Shown here: one piece after another, positions 6,115-8,296 of the stretch
Layout of the letters: the number at the start of each line of letters is the position of its first letter
How positions within the stretch are numbered: the stretch's first letter is position 1
NCBI GenBank assembly: GCA_023433615.1
Contig: JAEZCJ010000078.1
Location: 1-8,296 of the forward strand
Source of the DNA: Bacillota bacterium
Lineage (GTDB): Bacteria > Bacillota > Bacilli > Paenibacillales > Paenibacillaceae
Direction: 5' to 3'
Length of the DNA: 8,296 nucleotides
The notes under the pieces: generated by a model
Told to the model about the DNA's origin: nothing
The model's input: only the letters and a program-made list of their open reading frames with translations
Database searches by the model: none
Position numbers and translations under genes: made by a program

Positions 6115-6140
6115 TGAACGATTGCCTGGGGATAGACGTC
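6115..6140 (+). promoter_or_regulatory. Candidate ECF-sigma promoter of the ABC operon
   Basis: TGAAC (6115-6119) and CGTC (6137-6140) are separated by 17 bases. This resembles the 'AAC - 16 or 17 - CGT' pattern used by extracytoplasmic-function sigma factors of the SigM/SigW group. No convincing sigma-A pair was found between 6105 and the ATPase start. The motif is short and could arise by chance. Confidence 0.25.
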
Positions 6141-6181
6141 ATACGGATACATAAGCTAACGGTAGCGAGGGAGGCAGCGGC

Positions 6182-7102
6182 ATGGCGCGGGAGACGATGA
6201 TAGAGGCGCGGCAGGTGGGCAAGCAATTCGACGGCAAGACGATACTGGAGGATGTGACATTCCGGGTTCCGAAGGGCAAGGTGGTCGGCCTGCTCGGACC
6301 GAACGGCTCGGGCAAGACGACGATCGTGCGGCTTCTGAACGGCGTGATTACGGCAGAGCGGGGCGAGATGACGGTAGGCGGCATGGACCCGCGAACGGAA
6401 GGCAATGCGATCCGGCAGATGAGCGGCGTCGTGACGGAAGGCGCAGGGCTGTACCCCGACATGTCGGCAGCGGAAAATCTCTCGTTCTTCGCGGACCTGT
6501 ACGGCGTGAAGCGGGCGAAAGCGCGGGTGGACGAGCTGCTCGAGCAATTCCAGCTGACGGCCGTGCGCGATCGGCGCGTCGGTTCCTACAGCACCGGCAT
6601 GAAGCGCCGCGCTGCATTGGCGAAGGCGCTGCTGCATGCGCCGGAGCTGCTATTCCTGGACGAGCCGACCAACGGCCTCGATCCGGACGGAATCCGCGAT
6701 GTGATCGGATTCCTGCAGGAGCTGAATCGGACGCAGGGCACGACGATTCTGCTCTGCTCGCATGTGCTGCATCAGCTCGAGAATATTTGCGGCGAGTACC
6801 TGTTCCTCGATAAGGGGCGTCTTATCGAGCAGGGGACGCGCGAGGATCTGGAGCAGCGATACCGCGGAACCGTGCAGCTGCGCGTCGAGACAGGATTGCC
6901 GATCGCGGCAGGCACAGGCATCTATGCGGGCTATCCGGTCGAGCAGGTTGCCAACGGCGTGCTGCAGTTCACGCTCCCATCGAAGGATGCGATCACCGGG
7001 CTCTTGCAGACGATCGCGGGCGAAAGCTGGATCCACTCGGCTGAACGGGTCAACCGCGATTTGGAATCGCTGTACTTCGAAGTGAGGGGGAAGCTGTTAT
7101 GA
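6182..7102 (+). CDS. ABC-2 type transporter ATP-binding protein
   Basis: A 306-residue cytoplasmic ATPase that should power the permease encoded directly downstream. Visible motifs, in order: Walker A GPNGSGKT (39-46); a Q-loop region VVTEGAGLYPDMSAAENL (83-100) with Glu where classical transporters have Gln, as is frequent in this export subfamily; signature YSTGMKRR (136-143) in place of LSGGQ; Walker B LLFLDEP (156-162) with catalytic Glu161; D-loop GLDP (165-168); and switch His194 in CSHVL. The C-terminal 80 or so residues form the extra domain typical of NatA/BcrA-like ATPases. The start has an excellent AGGGAGG (6168-6174) seven bases upstream. The stop overlaps the permease ATG (ATGA), indicating translational coupling. 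Cargo is unknown; sodium, antibiotic or peptide export are all known for relatives. Confidence 0.93.
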   Translation: MARETMIEARQVGKQFDGKTILEDVTFRVPKGKVVGLLGPNGSGKTTIVRLLNGVITAERGEMTVGGMDPRTEGNAIRQMSGVVTEGAGLYPDMSAAENLSFFADLYGVKRAKARVDELLEQFQLTAVRDRRVGSYSTGMKRRAALAKALLHAPELLFLDEPTNGLDPDGIRDVIGFLQELNRTQGTTILLCSHVLHQLENICGEYLFLDKGRLIEQGTREDLEQRYRGTVQLRVETGLPIAAGTGIYAGYPVEQVANGVLQFTLPSKDAITGLLQTIAGESWIHSAERVNRDLESLYFEVRGKLL

Positions 7103-7920
7103 ATCGCAACATGATCTGGACGATCGCGAAGAAGGATATGCGCGCGGTGTTCCGCAGCGGCAAGGTGTGGATCGGGCTGGTGCTGCTGCCTCTCATAATG
7201 GGCGTTGTCATCCCGGGGGTTGCCGTGGCTGTACTGCGGTTCTCCTCGCTTGGCTCGGCTGATATCCAGGAGCTGCTTGGCCTGCTGGATGCGATACCGG
7301 CGCTGCAGGATTCGAACTTGTATCCGACGGACAACCATAAGCTGGTCTACTTGTTCGTGAACTACTTGCTGGGGCCGCTGTTCCTCCTCATCCCGGTCAC
7401 CAATGCGATGATGATCGCGGTGAACAGCTTCGTGGGCGAGAAAGAGCGGCGCACGCTGGAGAGCCTGCTGCTCGCGCCGATCGAGGTCAGAGACCTGTTC
7501 GCGGGCAAGCTGTTGGCTTCCTTCATCCCATCCTTCGCCGCAACCGTAGTTAGCTTCGTGCTCTGCGGCATCGTGGTCGACAGTCTGGCGTACGGGTTAT
7601 TCGGCGGGTTGATTTTCCCGACGTGGACGTGGGTGGTCATGCTGCTATGGGTCACGCCGGCGTTCACGCTGCTCGCGATTCTGTTCAGCGTCTTCGTCTC
7701 CGCGCGGTCCAAGGGCTTCCAGGAAGCGCAGCAAGTGGCCGGCGTCGTCGTGCTGCCGATCGTGGGACTCATGATCAGTCAAGCGACGGGCCTGCTGATT
7801 CTGAGCGCGCCTGTACTGCTGATCATCGGCGCTGTGCTGCTGCTCGTCGATCTCGTGCTGCTGCGGTTCATCGCAGGGATGAACCGGCGCGACGTGCTGT
7901 TCGAGCGGCAGGTGCACTAG
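7099..7920 (+). CDS. ABC-2 type transporter permease
   Basis: A 273-residue membrane protein forming the channel half of the exporter with the overlapping ATPase. About six hydrophobic segments are visible (roughly 23-47, 86-110, 137-160, 174-201, 211-230, 232-258). The GEKERRTLESLLLAPI segment (113-128), after the second helix, is the family hallmark: the cytosolic coupling element of ABC-2 permeases such as NatB-like proteins. A moderately sized loop between helices 1 and 2 (about 48-85) should face outward. Length is short for NatB but normal for single-subunit ABC-2 permeases, which would work as a dimer. A GAGGGGG site (7084-7090) lies eight bases before the ATG, inside the end of the ATPase gene. 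No canonical terminator follows; the hairpin array begins about 65 bases after the stop. Substrate is not evident. Confidence 0.9.
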   Translation: MNRNMIWTIAKKDMRAVFRSGKVWIGLVLLPLIMGVVIPGVAVAVLRFSSLGSADIQELLGLLDAIPALQDSNLYPTDNHKLVYLFVNYLLGPLFLLIPVTNAMMIAVNSFVGEKERRTLESLLLAPIEVRDLFAGKLLASFIPSFAATVVSFVLCGIVVDSLAYGLFGGLIFPTWTWVVMLLWVTPAFTLLAILFSVFVSARSKGFQEAQQVAGVVVLPIVGLMISQATGLLILSAPVLLIIGAVLLLVDLVLLRFIAGMNRRDVLFERQVH

Positions 7921-7984
7921 CAACGCTGTAAACCTGGCGTGCGGAGCCTGCTGGGGCGAGATGCAACAGGGGGAGCGGCTAGCT

Positions 7985-8296
7985 GAACGAGTGCGGAAAA
8001 CCGCATTCGTTCGGACTCATCCGAACCGATCCCGCCTGTACGAGTGCGAAAGCCGCATTCGTTCGGCTCAACCGTACCGATCCCGCAGAACGAGTGCGAA
8101 AAACCGCATTCGTTCGGCTCAACCGTACCTATCCCGCAGAACGAGTGCCAAAAACCGCATTCGTTCTGCACAGCCGAGCCGATCCCGCCTGTACGAGTGC
8201 GAAAGCCGCATTCGTTCGGCTCAACTGTACCGATCCCGCAGAACGAGTGCGAAAAACCGCATTCGTTCTGCACAGCCGAGCCGATCCCGCAGAACG
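7985..8296. repeat. Tandem array of about 51-bp hairpin units, running off the window
   Basis: Six full units and the first bases of a seventh begin at 7987, 8040, 8090, 8141, 8193, 8243 and 8294 (unit lengths 53, 50, 51, 52, 50, 51). Each unit has a hairpin, ACGAGTGCG, a short A-rich loop, then CGCATTCGT, and a spacer of about 25 bases ending in a nearly constant CGATCCCGC. Every stem keeps the same single G-T mismatch (GAGTGC against GCATTC). Spacers fall into two main types: one with CGGCTCAACCGTACC (units 2, 3, 5) and one with CTGCACAGCCGAGCC (units 4, 6); unit 1 is divergent. In units 4 and 6, GCAG and CTGC flanks lengthen the stem by four pairs. It lies directly behind the ABC operon. 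No gene is supported inside it. Confidence 0.9.

Noticed and set aside
7921..7984. Terminator directly after the permease gene
   Set aside because: Only an imperfect CCTG/CAGG stem is visible (around 7948-7971), with a mismatch and no T run, so I do not call it.
7917..8273. Minus-strand open frame with a 17-residue repeat beginning NECGF
   Set aside because: It follows from the 51-base period being a multiple of three. Differences between units change amino acids freely while the DNA palindrome is preserved, no ribosome site is visible at its start, and it overlaps the end of the permease gene.
7985..8296. CRISPR array
   Set aside because: The 'spacers' are near copies of each other in two types, repeats are imperfect, and no cas gene is present. 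It is a tandem palindromic repeat.

Overview
The window looks like chromosomal DNA from a Gram-positive, fairly GC-rich Firmicute, most likely Paenibacillaceae (Paenibacillus or a close relative such as Cohnella). The evidence is a lipoteichoic acid synthase of the LtaS type, a secreted protein with the Paenibacillus-typical copper-amine-oxidase-like N-terminal domain, sigma-A promoters with 17-bp spacers, purine-rich Shine-Dalgarno sites, and palindromic intergenic repeats of a kind I recall from Paenibacillus genomes. This placement is inference, since no rRNA or other marker gene is present.

Layout: (1) 1-233, C-terminal end of a small DUF1801-like protein, closed by a hairpin terminator. 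(2) 298-461, a leader with a palindromic repeat and a sigma-A-type promoter, then an aldo/keto reductase (462-1445, +). (3) A perfect 16-bp hairpin between this gene and the convergent lipoteichoic acid synthase gene ltaS (1523-3664, -). The ltaS product carries an unusual acidic C-terminal tail, and its gene probably starts at a TTG. (4) A divergent intergenic region, 3665-4030, with an excellent promoter for ltaS on the minus strand. On the plus strand it has a promoter followed by a preQ1-I riboswitch whose 3' end merges with the ribosome-binding site of a YhhQ/DUF165 queuosine-precursor transporter gene (4031-4735). (5) A strong promoter embedded in a 16-bp inverted repeat, then a secreted protein (4846-6048) with a copper amine oxidase N-terminal-like domain and two NTF2-like domains, closed by a good terminator. 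(6) A two-gene ABC-2 export operon, ATPase plus permease, joined by an ATGA overlap (6182-7920). (7) From about 7985 to the window end, a tandem array of about 51-bp hairpin units that runs off the edge.

The genes form short independent transcription units rather than one pathway. The clearest functional link is regulatory: the preQ1 riboswitch explains the transporter gene, giving feedback control of queuosine precursor uptake. ltaS, the secreted protein and the ABC exporter are all envelope-associated. The least explained structures are the 51-bp hairpin array behind the ABC operon, with its invariant G-T wobble, and the palindrome lying over the promoter of the secreted protein gene. I saw no phage, insertion sequence, tRNA, rRNA or defence system.
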